From Candidatus Bathyarchaeota archaeon RBG_13_60_20 (GTDB taxonomy: Archaea; Thermoproteota; Bathyarchaeia; TCS64): a DNA stretch of 21,561 bases. Below, piece by piece: positions 21,272 to 21,561 of this stretch. A model generated the notes under the pieces. The model worked only from the letters and a program-made list of their open reading frames with translations. It was not told the origin of the DNA and ran no database searches. Position numbers and translations under genes: made by a program. The first letter of the stretch is position 1. Each line of letters begins with the position of its first letter. The stretch lies in the NCBI GenBank assembly GCA_001775965.1, contig MEZG01000081.1, positions 1 through 21,561 of the forward strand, given 5' to 3'.

Positions 21272-21484
21272 ATGAGCCAGGATTCTGACATTCTTACACC
21301 GGCCACCGTCATCCAGATCCTCGGGAGGACCGGGCTGACTGGCGAGGTGATGCAGGTAAGGGTCAGGATTGAGGAAGGCAGGGACAAGGGGCGCATAATC
21401 ACCCGGAACGTCAAGGGCCCGGTGAGGATCGACGACATACTGCTCCTACGCGAGACGGAGCGCGAGGCGAGGAAGATCAGGTAG
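21272..21484 (+). CDS. rps28e: Small ribosomal subunit protein eS28
   Basis: The 70-residue OB-fold ribosomal protein is found only in archaea and eukaryotes. 'PATVIQILGRTGLTGEVMQV' and 'IITRNVKGPVRIDDILLL' followed by 'ETEREARKIR' are the classic S28e signatures, and the length is canonical. It starts one base after the L7Ae stop. Its own stop is overlapped by the GGTGA Shine-Dalgarno of L24e, so the three genes form one operon. Confidence 0.97.
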   Translation: MSQDSDILTPATVIQILGRTGLTGEVMQVRVRIEEGRDKGRIITRNVKGPVRIDDILLLRETEREARKIR

Positions 21485-21488
21485 GTGA
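21484..21488 (+). promoter_or_regulatory. Shine-Dalgarno for the GTG-started L24e gene
   Basis: GGTGA overlaps the last base of the S28e stop and lies 6 nt before GTG 21495, supporting that start. Confidence 0.55.
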
Positions 21489-21494
21489 GACGCG

Positions 21495-21561
21495 GTGCCC
21501 CAGACACATAACTGCAGCTTCTGCGGAACGGAGATAGCGCCTGGGACAGGCATAAGCTTCG
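21495..21561 (+). CDS. rpl24e: Large ribosomal subunit protein eL24 (L24e), 5' part, cut by window edge
   Basis: Twenty-two residues are visible from GTG 21495: a short lead followed by 'HNCSFCGTEIAPGTGISF'. The CxxC with 'G.EI.PGTG' is the start of the L24e zinc finger; the second Cys pair would lie beyond the edge. Position after rps28e is the expected archaeal order. GTG is preferred because of the GGTGA motif just upstream. Confidence 0.88.
   Translation, partial: MPQTHNCSFCGTEIAPGTGISF

Noticed and set aside
1..21561. Mobile elements, CRISPR arrays, rRNA or tRNA genes, toxin-antitoxin pairs
   Set aside because: I looked for transposase motifs, terminal repeats, regularly spaced repeats and conserved RNA motifs and saw none that could be supported.

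Overview
The window reads as a piece of an archaeal chromosome. It carries archaeal/eukaryotic-type information genes: RNA polymerase subunit RPB10 (rpoN), ribosomal proteins S2, L7Ae, S28e and L24e, and a non-bacterial type glutamyl-tRNA synthetase. It also carries the archaeal mevalonate/IPP/GGPP lipid-precursor genes. TATA-like boxes sit about 22-30 nt upstream of many start codons. The DNA is GC-rich (well over half G+C by eye). The order rpoN-rps2-MEMO-mvk-ipk-fni-GGPP synthase-gltX, and the details of GluRS, suggest a TACK-group lineage (Thaumarchaeota/Aigarchaeota/Bathyarchaeota neighbourhood). That placement is inference and cannot be fixed without trees.

Layout. 1-3548 is a minus-strand run: a truncated S9-type peptidase, an ornithine cyclodeaminase/mu-crystallin family enzyme, a TGS-domain GTPase-like protein with degenerate GTP-binding motifs, a small zinc-ribbon protein, and a probably broken PH/GRAM-like protein. 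3660-5023 is a short plus-strand operon: a T2-family asparaginase/glycosylasparaginase plus an unrecognised 139-residue protein. 5020-12349 is again minus strand: a tandem GNAT acetyltransferase, a YkgJ-type Cys-cluster protein with an aspartate racemase, a saccharopine/lysine dehydrogenase-like enzyme, a membrane-anchored serine hydrolase of the beta-lactamase fold, a second Asp/Glu-racemase superfamily protein, then an SPFH protein coupled to a membrane-anchored Lon-type protease that has no ATPase. 12350-13320 is non-coding or decayed: an empty stretch and a pseudogene resembling caspase-fold (CHAT-like) proteins. From 13414 to the right edge everything is on the plus strand, tightly packed and often overlapping: the transcription/translation and isoprenoid block, ending in the L7Ae-S28e-L24e cluster, which is cut by the window edge.

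How the genes fit together. The right half feeds membrane lipid synthesis: mevalonate kinase, isopentenyl phosphate kinase, type II IPP isomerase, GGPP synthase. No classical phosphomevalonate kinase or diphosphomevalonate decarboxylase is present, which fits an archaeal variant of the mevalonate pathway. The left half looks like peptide and amino-acid turnover: S9 peptidase, asparaginase, two racemase-family proteins, ornithine cyclodeaminase-like and lysine/saccharopine dehydrogenase-like enzymes.

Start-site pattern. Lead genes tend to have a TATA-like box about 22-30 nt before the start codon, implying leaderless or very short-leader mRNAs. Several genes inside operons instead have a GGTGA Shine-Dalgarno motif, often before TTG or GTG. 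I used this to choose several starts. No IS element, CRISPR array, tRNA or rRNA was seen.
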